NCBI GenBank assembly: GCA_037043235.1
Contig: JAWRVZ010000238.1
Location: 226,001 to 290,000, forward strand
Length of the DNA: 64,000 bases
Source: Rhodeus uyekii
Lineage: Eukaryota > Chordata > Actinopteri > Cypriniformes > Acheilognathidae
Reading direction: 5' to 3'
Shown: piece by piece, positions 42,734-54,133 of the stretch
How the letters are laid out: every line of letters begins with the position of its first letter
How positions within the stretch are numbered: position 1 is the stretch's first letter
The notes under the pieces: generated by a model
What the model was told of the DNA's origin: nothing
Database searches by the model: none
What the model saw: only the letters and a program-made list of their open reading frames with translations
Made by a program: the position numbers and the translations under genes

Positions 42734-43870
42734 CAGGGGTCTCCAAACTTTTCAGCCCGAGGGCCGCATTAACTGTCAAACAGCAGTTCGGGGGCCGACT
42801 ACACACTCGAGGTCCAAATAAAAAAGAATCAAAACATGATGTTGTTTTTAATTATTTATTTAATATTATTTTATTCAGTTATTAGGCCTACTTAATAACA
42901 CATTGATACACTACACATGGACACCTGTATTAGTGGGAATGGTGAAATTGTTTCCTGGATGCCAAAATATCAGACATTTCTGGCTTTAGATTTGGTTTCC
43001 CTAACATCAACAGTGACCTGAGATTATCATCGGACAAGTTTGTTCTCAAATTGTTCTTCACGTATTTTATTCTTGAAAATGTTTGTTCACACATTGATGC
43101 AAAAGTTTTGACATTAGGAATGTCTTCCTTACGCAAAAACGGGAGAAAAAAAAGTATAACACAATTTTGGCAGAACACATCAGCACAGTTAGTGATGTTT
43201 CGTCTGACACCGACGCTCCGAAGCTTGCTGCGGGCTAAATCACACATTAGCCCGCAGTCCTGCGGGCTAAATCACACATTTTATATGTTTATACATACCG
43301 GTAACATTTTTATTCATTTTAAATATCACACCCGTGGGATATATGAAAGTGCAAAGTTTATGCATCTGCGGATTATATCCGAGATAAAATGGTATATCAT
43401 CTCATTGACGGTGACCAAGAACAATTAAGCAGCGAATAAGGTTTTGCAATGTAGTTATCGGTTGGAAAACGTCTCCGTTTACTATCGTAACCTCGGTTAT
43501 TTTTCCATATTCCGTTTAGAGAAGCGTGAAGGAAATATTCTGACGCGTCGTGCTTATGCTGTTTATACTGTCTGTCTGTCTGTCAGATCTGCATCGCGCT
43601 ATGATAGGCCAGTTGTCAACTGGCGTTATCCTATAAGGTTTCAGAGATTACCTGAAGGGGAGGAGTTCCCGCTCTCGAAAGGGAACGCGCTTTTGCGCGC
43701 CTCTGTTTTAATTCGGTAAAAACATAACGTCCACGTAAGCGGTGGCTGATCTTGGCAGGATACACGTAAAATTATGGATTTTTTTTCGTAGACAAAAAGG
43801 TCTCCGCAGGCCGCATGAGAGGGCTTCGCGGGCCGCATGCGGCCCGCGGGCCGTAGTTTGGAGACCCCTG
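42734..43870. mobile_element. hAT element (CAGGGGTCTCCAAAC ends), internally deleted
   Basis: CAGGGGTCTCCAAAC at 42734 and its reverse complement ending at 43870 are flanked by an exact 8-bp duplication CTGTATAG (42726-42733 and 43871-43878). The GGCCCGCGGGCCG-type subterminal sequence is typical of Charlie-like hAT families in vertebrates. It retains only the C-terminal transposase piece plus filler copied from near 39.4 kb. Confidence 0.9.
42930..43137 (-). pseudogene. hAT transposase C-terminal remnant
   Basis: The minus-strand frame ends VKTFASMCEQTFSRIKYVKN, NLRTNLSDDNLRSLLMLGKP and FHHSH before its stop (42930). This is the dimerisation region found at the C-terminus of hAT transposases and of ZBED/GTF2IRD2-like proteins. 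Upstream the same open frame passes into ectopic filler (43158-43229), so most of the transposase is missing. Confidence 0.8.
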
Positions 43871-43918
43871 CTGTATAGGGAAAGAGCAGGGCAAACCAGG
43901 CGTGATATTCCCTCAGTC
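43871..43918 (-). pseudogene. L1 ORF2 fragment beyond the Harbinger insertion
   Basis: The minus strand reads KTEGISRLVCPALSLY, continuing in frame from DLSIYGRLLLTK on the other side of the Harbinger element once one TTA is removed. It is cut by the hAT at 43870. Confidence 0.8.
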
Positions 43919-44261
43919 TTAGGGCCCGTCCACACGGGAACGCGAATCACTGTAACCGCATACATTTCGTATCGGATTGGCGTTGCGACCACACGGATCC
44001 GGCGTTCTGGGTGGCTGAATCCGCTCTCTTTGGAGAACGGGTTCTAAAGTGGAAAGATCTGAGAACGACACCCTTGCGTTCTCGTGTGGACGGCCAATCC
44101 GCATCTTTTGTGAGAACGATGACGTCATCACATCACGTGTCGGCTGCGTCACACGTAACAGCAACAACAGTAATGGCGGACTACATGATTGTGCTCGTGC
44201 TGTAGGACGGCTAAAAGTACATAAAGTTGCCTTTTACGGATCTGGTTTTGCGTTTCCATCG

Positions 44262-44766
44262 TGATCATGGCATGCCACAGTGTTTGGGAGCGGTCGACGG
44301 CACACGCATAGAAATCAAGCAGCTGTCTGCCAACTCGATGGACTACATCAGTGGTCCCCAACCTTTTTTGTGCCACAGACTGGTAAACGCGTGAAAATTT
44401 TGCCGCGGACCGGTGGCGGCTCCAGTTTGTTGAGCGAGTCCGCGCGAGATTAAACACACTTCCTCGTTGCTAAAGCAGCAGCGTCACAGCCGCTTGTAGC
44501 AGCTCACGGACCGGTCCGTGTACCATTTCATCCACGGACCGGGGGTTGGGGACCTCTGGACTACATCAACAGGAAAGGCAAACATTCTATCAATGTACAG
44601 GCGGTCTGTGATTATAAGTACAGATTTATGGATGTTGTGATAAAGTGGCCCGGGAGTGTACACGGTGCACGGGTTTTTGCTAATTCAAAGCTCAACCTGT
44701 ACTTTAAGATTGGCCAGATCCCTCCTCTGGAAAAACAGATTGTGGACATGAGTGCTTTTGTTCGTC
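44262..44766 (+). pseudogene. Harbinger-type transposase remnant (HARBI1-like)
   Basis: The reading MPQCLGAVDGTRIEIKQLSA, then (after the nested MITE) NRKGKHSINVQAVCDYKYRF, MDVVIKWPGSVHGARVFANS and KLNLYF matches the DDE_4 nuclease core: the GAVDGT Asp, the CDYKYRF second Asp, and the WPGS motif. The N-terminal helix-turn-helix part and the region with the last acidic residue are not evident, and an expected Asp in the WPGSVHD position is Gly. It is non-functional. Confidence 0.8.
44349..44558. mobile_element. 210-bp hAT MITE inside the Harbinger transposase
   Basis: Ends CAGTGGTCCCCAACC and GGTTGGGGACCTCTG are flanked by exact 8-bp duplications GACTACAT (44341-44348 and 44559-44566). GGACCGG-type subterminal repeats are present. 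Removing it with one GACTACAT rejoins the transposase frame. Confidence 0.9.
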
Positions 44767-45437
44767 TCAAAGCCAGATATGCTGCACTGAAAAGGCTTCA
44801 CTGACTGTAACGAGGGAGACGGAAAGAGAGTGAGGAGAGTACTCACAAAGTACCTTGACCCTTAAAAATGCTGGCCATCAAGTTCTGTTCAGTTTTTTTT
44901 TACAGTATTTACCTTTTTTGAAAATGTACTAATGTTTATTTTGAAAGTGTTGTATTGAATATGTCAAGTGAAAATAAATGAGAGCAAAAATTCAAGAACT
45001 GTTTTTTATTGGAAAATAGAACAATTAAAAATAACCTGAAAAAAAACAGGTACAAAGTGCAGCAGTGCGCACAACATATAGTGCAGGGCAAACAATATAA
45101 AATCAAGAATGAATAAAATTATAAAATTACAATGCAACAGGCTAGTCACTCCGTGTCATCTTGCAGCAGTGCACGTCTGTAAATATTCAGCGCATTCAGC
45201 GCGCAAGGTTGTGCGCATGCTCAAACTCTTCTTCTCCGTGTATAGTGTATATCTGTGGCAGAATTACAGCGCCACATACTGGTCTGGCATATATATTACA
45301 CCGTTCTCAGTCGATTTCAGTGTTCTCGTGTGGACACTGAGATTTCTTGCACAGATGCCGTGTTTACGGCATTTTTTTTAGAACGAAGGAAAAAAAAGAG
45401 CGATTAGGGAATGCACCGTTCTCGTGTGGACGTGGCC

Positions 45438-47990
45438 TTAGTCAGCAGGAGTCTCCCATAAATGCTCAAGTCTCTCTGCAGCCAGCAGCATAATATTCTT
45501 CTGGTTTTATCTAGCCTTGGCTGAATGTTGCAATAAAGACGTTCTGAACCTGATCTGCAAATATCAATCCAAAGATATTTGACTCTTTGTTTTAACTTCA
45601 ATACCATTAACAGAAGCTTTATCTGAATCATGCACATACAAAATTTCACTTTTCTTGGGATTTACCACCAAACCGGAAGCTTTGGAGAAAATTTTAAAAT
45701 TACTTAGGGCAACAGAGACTTGAGAATCATTTTTCAGAAAGAGAAAAGTATCATCAGCTAACTGACTAATTATTAAAGTATTCTCTCCAATATTATTCCC
45801 TTCAATATTTGAATACTTAATGTGCAAACTTAGCATCTCTGCAGCCAACAGAAAAAGAAAGGGAGAGATGGGGCAACCCTGACGAATGCCTCGACCCACA
45901 GAAAATCATGGAGAAGTGCCGGAAGCCAAAGAAACACAGCTGTTAATGCCATTGTAAAGAGTACGAATCATGTTAATGAAGGAACTACCAAAACCAAACT
46001 TAGAAAGGGCTTAAAAAAAAAAAGGAATGTTCAACTGTGTCGAATGCTTTATAGAAGTCTATGAACAAAATGAATGCCTCTTTATTTATCATTTCAGAAT
46101 AATCAAAAATATCTATAATTAATTAATATTATTGGAGATATGTCTGCCTTTAAAAAAAACAGATTAAGTGTTAGAGATTATGTCTGCTAAACAAGGTTTG
46201 AGCTTTTCCGCATATACAGAAGCCAATAATTTATAGTCAGAATTTAAAAGGGTGATCGGGCACCAAGTATCTAGAAATTTGGAATCCTTTTTAGGCTTGG
46301 GAATAAGAGAAATGAGACCTTGTTTCATTGATTCCGACAATTCACCATTCGTTGCACATTCAACAAGGGCTTCCTAAAGACTATGCTTAATCGAGTTGCA
46401 AAAAAGCTTCAAAAAATCAAAGGGTAACCCATCTGGCCCTGGGGGTTTATTGTTTGGCATTCTTTTTAATACATTATAAAGTTCATCAATATTGAAGGGT
46501 TCCTCACAAAGTTCTCTGTTGTGGTCATTAATTTTAGGAATCACAGATTGAATCTTGTGAAAAAATAAAGATGAAGCGTTAGGGTCAAAAGTAGTAGTAT
46601 ATAGATTTTGATAAAATTTAAAGACATGAGAAGAAATCACAGAGGGGTCATTGGAAAGTGTATTATTGATATATAGAAAGGAGATTTTTTTATTACTGCC
46701 CCGTCTCTTCTCTAGGTTGAAAAAGCAGCATTTTTTTCCCCAAACTCGAGGCATTTTGCTCTCGAAATAAATGCACCCTTTGCTTTCTCTAGAAAGAGAT
46801 CATCTAGACTGCTTTGTAAAGCATAAAGAGGTTCCTTGTCATCCTCTCCGGGGTTAGGGATCTTTACTATTTCATTTATCTTTATAATTAAACTTATTAT
46901 TTCCATATTTTTAATAGACCTTCTATTTTTCCCAAATTTGACAAAGAATTTCCTACATTCATGTTTAAATAGCTCCCATTTAGAAATGGCTGAGATATTA
47001 GTCTGAGATTTAACATTCTCTGCGATTTTCTTAATCTCCTGACAATGTGAGTCAGACAGCAAAAAAGAGCAATTTAACTTCCAGTACCCGGGGTTTACTT
47101 TACTTCGGCGCATGGATTCAGCATCAGATAAAGAAATGTCAATCACTGCATGATCTGTTAGAGGTGAAGCTGAAATTTCCGTCGACACCAAGAATGTATT
47201 AAAGATTCTGATATCAGCCACAAGTCTATACGTGACTTTTGAGAAGAGTCTGATTTAAACCAGTTGTACATGTGGTCATCGGGATTTAAATATCTGTGTG
47301 CATCGATCAGGTGCAGACAGAGATTTTCTATTAAGGGGTTTATGCTGTTAGACATGTTTCTAGTCGGAAATCTGCAACAAAATCTGGTGCCTCATTGAAA
47401 TCCCCACCCATTAAAATAAAGGCAGAGGGAAGTTTTAAATTAAGTTTTAATTTTAAGTTTTAAATTACTTATGATTAAATCATCAAATAAAGTTTTATTG
47501 TTTGAAGACTTGCTGAACCCATAAATGTTCACCAATATAAAAAAAGTGCTATCCAAGTGGACAACTGAAATAATCCACCTTCCCATCCCAGAAGAAAGAG
47601 TTTCTACAACCTTTCCTTGAAAACTGCTGTTAAATAATATAGCGCCCCCACCTGACGAACTGGAATTATGACAGAAAGAGATAGAGCTTCCCCAGTGATT
47701 ATGCCAGAATTTTTCGTCATTTATAGAAGAATGTGTCTCTTGCAAAAAATAGATGTCCCTTTTCTTGGATTTACAAAACATAAATAAAGCTTTTCGTTTG
47801 TTTAAGTGACGTAGCCCCCGAACATTCAAAGAGAAACAAGACAAAGAAGAATTAAACATCAGAACAGAACTCAAAACTCTGAGTGAATATAGCCTGTCAG
47901 AACAAGCACAGTAACTAAATGCTTCTTAGAAGATATGCAGAGCTTAAGGCTCGAATTTCTGACACTTTGTCATGGACCCGAGAGAGAGAA
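45438..47990 (-). pseudogene. L1/Tx1-like LINE ORF2, multiply frameshifted
   Basis: Minus-strand fragments in order: endonuclease (SLNVRGLRHLNKRKALF from 47830, YFLQETHSS, GGGAILFNSSF, LVNIYGFSKSSNN, then a frameshift and GGDFNEAPDF near 47400, SRIDLWLISESL, SPLTDHAVIDISL); a linker (VNPGYWKLNCSF); and reverse transcriptase (NNKPPGPDGLPFDFLKLF near 46440, FIDFYKAFDTVEHS near 46050, GIRQGCPISPFLFLLAAEML near 45880, QLADDTFLFL near 45755). This order matches vertebrate L1/Tx1 elements, whose protein nicks target DNA and copies its RNA. At least four frameshifts or stops make it dead. The 5' end is lost near the duplication boundary at about 48100. It hosts the Harbinger, hAT and mariner insertions to its left. 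Confidence 0.85.
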
Positions 47991-48512
47991 GAGAGAGAAA
48001 AAAAACAGCTTTCTTTCCCTCTTTTCTTGCCTTTTCAACGAGTGGCCAGAGTTTGTTTCTCGCATCCTTGTCTTTCTGTGCCAGATCATCCAAGATCCGA
48101 ATCTTAATATAAGACGGGTTCAAAGTGTAGCAAGTAAGGCAAGACAGAGAGTCGTGGGAATGGAGTTAATGAACATCAACTCAAACCACACCAGCGTCCA
48201 GTCTGATGGAAGAGAGAGGACCAGACCTGGACTTTACACGGTTTTGTTCAAGTCATCCATGAGGGTCTACTGCTTAACTTTCATTTCACTCATTCCTGCA
48301 TCGTTCATCCCTGAACCTTTAACAGTTACTGACACTTGAGGTGATGAGCAGGAGGGAACCATCAAAAGTTAACACTTTAATTATAAAAACAACAGACGAC
48401 TATTGCACTCGCGTCACATTCCGTTCCCACTGCTCTCGGTCTCACCCTGCATGCCACACAAAGCAATACAAATAAATAAAACACAAGCTTTCATTTCCAA
48501 TATTTCACAAAC

Positions 48513-48576
48513 CTTTGGAACCAGAGATGCACAGTCCAGTAAACAGCGTTAGAAAATAAATCTTGAAATAAGACAT
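48513..48576 (-). pseudogene. Orphan lectin signal-peptide exon
   Basis: ATG at 48576-48574 encodes MSYFKIYFLTLFTGLCISGS and ends AAAG before GTTTGT, as in the functional gene. The exon itself is intact, but the domain exons are missing (L1 sequence follows) and a LINE splits the promoter side. It might still act as a promoter or first exon for something else (inference). Confidence 0.75.
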
Positions 48577-48929
48577 CCTGAAAAAAGACAGAACATCACA
48601 ACATGAAGAAGCAATTTAAATTTCTCATCCTCACTTAAATATATTGCCATTGCATTGATAAAAATAAGCATTAAGAAACCCATAACTTTCAAAAAGGCAA
48701 CTTACAACTTAAATCTGTTCTTGACTGAATAACTTATCTAGCTGAAATACGGTTTAGTCTCTTTAATTTACACATTATAGTGTTTATACCTGAATGCTAC
48801 TGCTAGAATGCACACTGCCTCTTGCAGAAGAGAATGAGAATGGAGCTCCGGAAGATCAAAGTGAGGAAGGCTGCAGGTCCAGACGACATAGGCTCCAGAC
48901 CCCTTAAGACCTGTGCGGCATACTGCTGT

Positions 48930-49505
48930 ACATAGCAGTAACTCTTCGCTCACTCTGTTACTTATTTGCGCCATTTTCACTGCTGACTATTCATTACAGT
49001 AACAACTGTTCACACTTGCACCTTGCACTACTGTACTTTAGCTGGAACATGCTCATTTGCACTACCAACTGTTCATACAGTACCAACTGTTTACATGTCG
49101 CATCTCACTTATTTGCACTGTCCATGCTCATTGCACTACCTTAAATCTACTGCTTACCTTAATCTAACATACAATTGTATACATCTACCTGTAAAATTCT
49201 GTTTATAGTTAGAGACATCTGCATATTGCATTTACACTAATAGTACATATTCACCTGTAAATGCTGTTTATAGTAAGAGAAACCAGTAATTTATAGCACA
49301 CTCACCTGTTATAGTAATAACCATATGTATATTCATATTCATTGTACATATTACCTGTAAACCCTGTACATCTCCATATCCTGCACTTATGCAACCCTTG
49401 TATATATCCTGCACTTGCTGCTGTTGCACTTCTGGTTAGACCTAAACTGCATTTCGTTGCCTTGTACCTGTGCTTGTGTAATGACAATAAAGTTGAATCT
49501 AATCT
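48930..49505 (+). mobile_element. Nested LINE 3' tail
   Basis: It interrupts the RT frame of the surrounding LINE. It is made of short imperfect repeats (TTTGCACTACCAACTGTTCA type) and ends GACAATAAAGTTGAATCTAA and TCT, a different LINE 3' end. A short TACAT flanks both sides. Confidence 0.7.
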
Positions 49506-50478
49506 ACATGTTCAACCTGAGTGAAAGGTGCCACAGCTATGGAAAACATCCTGCGTGGTGCCTGTACCAAAGACGTCGCACCCAAAAGACCTTGGGGACT
49601 AGTGACCGGTAGCACTGACCTCGCCTCTGATGAAAACATTGGAGAGGCTGTTGCCAAACCATCTGCGACCTTTGGTGAGCCCATCAATGGATCCACTTCA
49701 GTTTGCCTACCAACCTGGCATTGGAGTGGAAGACACTGACATTTTCCTCCGGAATCAGGCTCTTTCTCACCTGGAAAAGGCTGGAGGCGGACTTTTCCAG
49801 TGCCTTTAACACCATCCAACCTGTGCTTCTAAGGGATAAGATGGTGGTCATGGGAGTGGACCATCATCTGTGTGCATGTATATTGGATTACCTCACAGAC
49901 CAACCCACAGTATTGGTGGTGGAGTTCCGTAGGAGCAAACAAACTACGTTACCACCAGTAAACATTCAGGGAAAGGACATTGTGAGAGTGGAATCTTACA
50001 AATACCTGGGTGTTCATCTAAACAGCAAACTGGACTGGTCGGACAACACTGAGAAGATCTACAAGAAAGGGCAGAGCAGACTCTTTCTGCTGAGGAGACT
50101 GAGGTCTTTTGGAGTGCAGGGAGAGCTACTGAAGACCTTTTTTGACTCTGTGGTTGCCTCAGCCATATTCTATGCTGTGGTATTCTGGTGCAGCAGCATC
50201 TCTAGTGCAGAAAGGAAGAGACTGGACAAGCTGATCAGGAAGGCCAGCTCAGTCCTGGGATTCCTCTGGATACTCTGCAGGAGGTGGGCGAGAGGATGCT
50301 AGTAAAACTCATTGCTGGCGACTCTCACCCCCTGTATGAAACAGTTTCAGCTCTGCAATACAGACGCTCGTTTCACCCTGCTGCTATTAGACTTTATCAT
50401 CAGAGCTGCTCCGAGTGAACGAGTCACCATGATACTCACTGCTGCTATTTTTTCACTGCAATAATATGTGCAATTTGT

Positions 50479-50637
50479 TGTTGTTTTGAGTGAAATCACT
50501 ACACTGTAATCCTTGATATACTTTTTTTTTCATATGCTGTGTAATATATATATATATATATATATATATATTACACGGCATATGAAAAAAAAAAGTATAT
50601 CAAGGATTACAGTGTAGTGATTTCACTCAAAACAACA
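50479..50637. repeat. 159-bp near-perfect palindrome
   Basis: The arm from TGTTGTTTTGAGTGAAATCA to GCTGTGTAA is repeated in reverse with one substitution and one poly-T length change, around a central TA repeat. It lies in the 3' UTR of the LINE at 48822-50777. Confidence 0.9.
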
Positions 50638-50975
50638 TATTTATATATATATTTTATAAAATATATATTTTGCTGTATATTTGATTTACATTTGTAACAT
50701 ACCGTTTAAAAAAAAAAAGCTGTTGGAACAGAGAAATTTCCCCATTGTGGGACGAATACAGATTTATCTTATCTTAGACCTGAACAACTGGTTTATTTTA
50801 ATTGTATCTCTAGTCTATTGTCTTATGACACTTGGTTTGTGTGTATTCACACATGATATTTACTCTGATATTATAATTTTGTGAGAGAAAGTGAACAACA
50901 ATAATTAAATAACTACACACAACTACATGAATCAATTTAACAAAGAGCTGCAATACAAGTGTGATTGGTATAGAG

Positions 50976-52156
50976 TAGTGATGTGACGTTTGACACCGAG
51001 GCTTCGAAGCTTCGAGGCAAAAAACGAAACATCTCACAGTGAAGCACTGTATCGGAGCGTGATTCGTTTTGCCATAACCACGTGATCAGTGACGTCCGAA
51101 GCTTCGTTTTCTCCCTCAACCACGTGACTGCTTCGTAATCTGGTTCAAATGTAGCGCGAATCCCTTGCGCAGGTTTTGAGTGTCATGCACTTCGGTAAAA
51201 CGGTAGTGAACTGACACGAAACAGAGGATAAGCTCTTTTTGAATTTTGAGCATGGCACCAGCCAAGAAAAGAGGCCGTTCGGAAGTCTGGCAGCATTTTC
51301 AGGTTGTAACAAATAAAGTAAACTCGTTGTTGTTGTTGTTGTTGTTGTTATTATTATTATTAATATCAAGAATTATATTGTAAAATAATAAATAATTATA
51401 AGAATTAGGCTAATAGTAGTATGAATAAATATTTACACGAATACTTTTATGTACTTTACTAATAATTTGTCTTTACACATCTTCATCATCTTGCCCTGGA
51501 ATTTTTATGCACTCCTGCCTCCTCAGTCCCATGTGAGAGAATATTTTCAAAGGCAGGGGAAATAGAGAATAAAAAAAGAAATAGACTTAGCCCCCGTACT
51601 GTTGATCAAGTTCTGTTTCTTAATAAAAATCTTTGATTTCTTTAATTTCCCACAAAATAAAAACTCCCCAGTTCACAAGCACTTCACCATTCCACAGTTC
51701 TTTTCTTTTATTTTGATTGTATATGCCTACATGAGCCTTGCCTATGAATTCATAGGTTTAGGACTAAGGCTAAAGTGTATGTAAATAAGGCTGCATGTGT
51801 TGATCAAAGTAGATTCATAAAAACAGATTCTATACACATTAATTTGTCCCATTTATTATTTTGTTTCATAAATTCATTAATAGGCTAATTTGTTCACATG
51901 TTGCAAGTAGCCTATCAAATTAACAAATGAAAAAAAAAAAACTTTTTTATTGCTTTTATGGATTTCTCAAAGTGAATGTAACATGATACAGTCCAAAAAA
52001 ATGAATAGGTCCTCTGGCACAAGCTGCTCTTCAAACTTTGACCACAAGATGTCGTTAGTATGCGCCGTGTTGAAAAGCTTCGAGTAATGAACCTTTTTAC
52101 GATACAGTTGAGGGGAAAGCCTCGGTGCTTCACAAAGCTTCATTTCGCCATCACTA
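50976..52156 (+). mobile_element. hAT element (TAGTGATG ends), deletion derivative 1
   Basis: Ends TAGTGATGTG and CGCCATCACTA are flanked by exact GTATAGAG duplications (50968-50975 and 52157-52164). It keeps a transposase N-terminus (MAPAKKRGRSEVWQHFQVV, 51253) and a C-terminal piece near 51507-51640 reading RIFSKAGE-like and KKRNRLSPRTVDQVLFLNKN with frameshifts. The middle is deleted. Subterminal parts carry GCTTCGAAGCTTCG-type repeats. Confidence 0.9.
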
Positions 52157-52221
52157 GTATAGAGTTCTGTGTAATGTGTTATGTACATATGAAATGTATG
52201 TGAGTTTTTCAAAGGTTTCAC

Positions 52222-53351
52222 TAGTGATGGCCATCTGACACCAATGCTCCGACACAAGCTTCGAACTCGAAGCAGGATTTTTTATGAAACTACTGCTTCG
52301 GAGCTTGCTTTGATGTGGAAAAACACACGTGACCGATGACGTCCGAAGCAGCAACTGCTTCGGTTCTCTGAGTGAATCACGTGACTGGTTCAGACCATTC
52401 GATACTGCTTCACATCGCAAGAGGCTTCGTGACGCGAGACTTTGCTGCACTCACGCTTCAACAGGTTTTTTGGCCTGTAATATGACTATATAGATGCCCA
52501 AAATGATGCACAAGATGTGGGTGTACTGTAGTAGGAGTTTGCATTGTTGTTATCGCTGCATTTGTTTGATCATCATCATGGAACCAGCTAGGAAGAGAAC
52601 CTGTTCTCCAATGTTGGAACCTTTTCATCTGATCAGTCCTAATAAGGTTTATTATACCTTAAGCTTTATTATAATAAGTTTTATTATACCTTGGTTATCC
52701 TACTGCACCTGGCTTAGGCCAGGTAACTTAAGCAAAGTTACATCAGTGGCTAATACTGTCATTACTGTTGGTACAATAGGTTCCATGATGTATGTGAAGT
52801 CAACATTAAGTAGCATTATTCAAGATTCAAAGTGTTTATTGTAATATGTACAGACAGAAAGCATGTTCCCCTGTACAATGAATTTCTTACTTTGCCGTTC
52901 ACAATAAATGTCACAAGTAAGAATAAAAAATAAGATTAATATATAAGAATAAAAAGAGAGGTAGTGCAATTCTTGTAGTGATGTATGTAATAATTAGTTT
53001 GTTTGTATATTGTTGTTTACATAGGTCCAGTGCTTGTTGTGTATATATTCACGTATAATATAATACGTATAATAATAATAATAATAATACGTCATATCTC
53101 TAAAGAAGATGGTGGATGAAAAATATGACGAGGAGAAGACCAAGGTCAAGGCTAATCGAATCAACCAGTCACTCAAAGTTTATTTACATAATTCACACAA
53201 ACCCTAGTTACACTCATACTGACATTATTTTGCCATCTACAATTTCGCCACTAGAAGTCACTGAAACAAAGCTTTGAATGAATGAACCCATGTTCAATAC
53301 AATTGATGAAGTGGTTCAATACTGGTTCATTGCTTCATTTGGACATCACTA
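52222..53351 (+). mobile_element. hAT element (TAGTGATG ends), deletion derivative 2
   Basis: Ends TAGTGATGGCC and GGACATCACTA are flanked by GGTTTCAC (52214-52221) and GGTTGCAC (53352-53359), an 8-bp duplication with one change. A transposase-like start MEPARKRTCSPMLEPFHLIS lies at 52579; the rest is deleted or replaced. It contains a LINE tail (52818-52925) and an AATAAT run near 53078. Confidence 0.85.
52818..52925 (-). mobile_element. Short retroposon 3' tail
   Basis: On the minus strand it reads TTCATTGTACAGGGGAACAT, then CTGTACATATTACAATAAAC and ACTTTGAATCTTG, a LINE/SINE-like 3' end with a polyadenylation signal. Confidence 0.5.
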
Positions 53352-54133
53352 GGTTGCACTACTGAAAGGGAAACCAAAAATATTTAAAACTGCATTACAT
53401 TAGCTTGGTGTGCTGAGTGAGAATAACCATTCAACTAACCTGGACTTCATCAATGTATCAACCTCACAGTGTCACATTCATGTTGTGTCGCTTCACTCTC
53501 TCTTTTTATTTCCGTGTGCTTCCTGTGTTATTTCCCTCACCTGTCATCAATCACTCCCCTCGTTAGTCTCGTCACCTGTTCCCAATCTTCTCTTGTTTAT
53601 AAGTCTTCATTTGTTCTTTTGTCTTGGTCAGTTGTTAATAATGTGTGGTCAGTCATCATGTTATGGGTCTCGGAGTTTTGAACAACTGTGCTCCTTTTGT
53701 TTTATATTTAAAGTGTTTGATTTTGTTCTAATAAAGAGAAGTTTCAGTTCAACCATCTCTCCTCGTTTATCCTCCCGCATCACACGCTAACACACAGAAC
53801 ACCTTCACAATTTAATACAAATTATATATTTTTATAGGATAAATGTATGGAATGATTCACATTTATTAACAATTTCTGTATTTAGTATTTAACCAACATA
53901 TTATTCACATGAGGAATATTATGCCCAGTCAAAACATTTCAAACCAAAAGTGTGCTTTTAAAAATAAGTGTTTATATAATACACCATGTTTCAAAATGAT
54001 AATTTATGACCATGTTTATGATGTGATTTACGGTGCCCAAGCAAGTTTTACGTTGTTAACACCCCAGTGTCAAAATCAGTGTTTGATTAAAAACTGAAGG
54101 TAGAGAGTTGTGGCATAGAGCTCAGTCCTATCT

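Larger units (their letters stand above)
43922..45437 (+). mobile_element. PIF-Harbinger element inserted in an L1
   Basis: The left end GGGCCCGTCCACACGGGAAC and right end CGTTCTCGTGTGGACGTGGC and C are inverted repeats. TTA flanks both sides (43919-43921 and 45438-45440), the 3-bp duplication typical of PIF-Harbinger. It carries a broken DDE transposase and a nested hAT MITE. Confidence 0.85.
48822..50777 (+). mobile_element. Rex1/L2-like LINE, rearranged, with nested LINE tail
   Basis: It begins within RT (KVRKAAGPDDIGSRPLKTCA), is interrupted at 48930-49505, resumes with RT (SMDPLQFAYQPGIGVEDTDI near 49690, then DFSSAFNTIQPVLLRDKM, YLTDQ), lacks the catalytic ADD segment, and continues with VEFRRSKQTTLPPVNIQGKD, YKYLGVHLNSKLDWSDNTEK and FLLRRLRSFGVQGELL. 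It ends in a 3' UTR closing AGAAATTTCCCCATTGTGGG and TTATCTTA. Dead copy. Confidence 0.8.
48110..53955. repeat. Segmental duplication copy 2: decayed lectin 5' region
   Basis: This is homologous to 34855-36565 in pieces: 48110-48820, about 50778-50975, 52157-52221 and 53352-53955. The intervening parts are a LINE and two hAT elements. The right end stops at the same base as copy 1 (AAACCAAAAGTG). Confidence 0.85.

Noticed and set aside
49703..50302. 199-codon frame as a host gene
   Set aside because: Its core matches LINE reverse transcriptase C-terminal sequence (DFSSAFNTIQ, YKYLGVHLNSKLDWS), so it is a LINE remnant.
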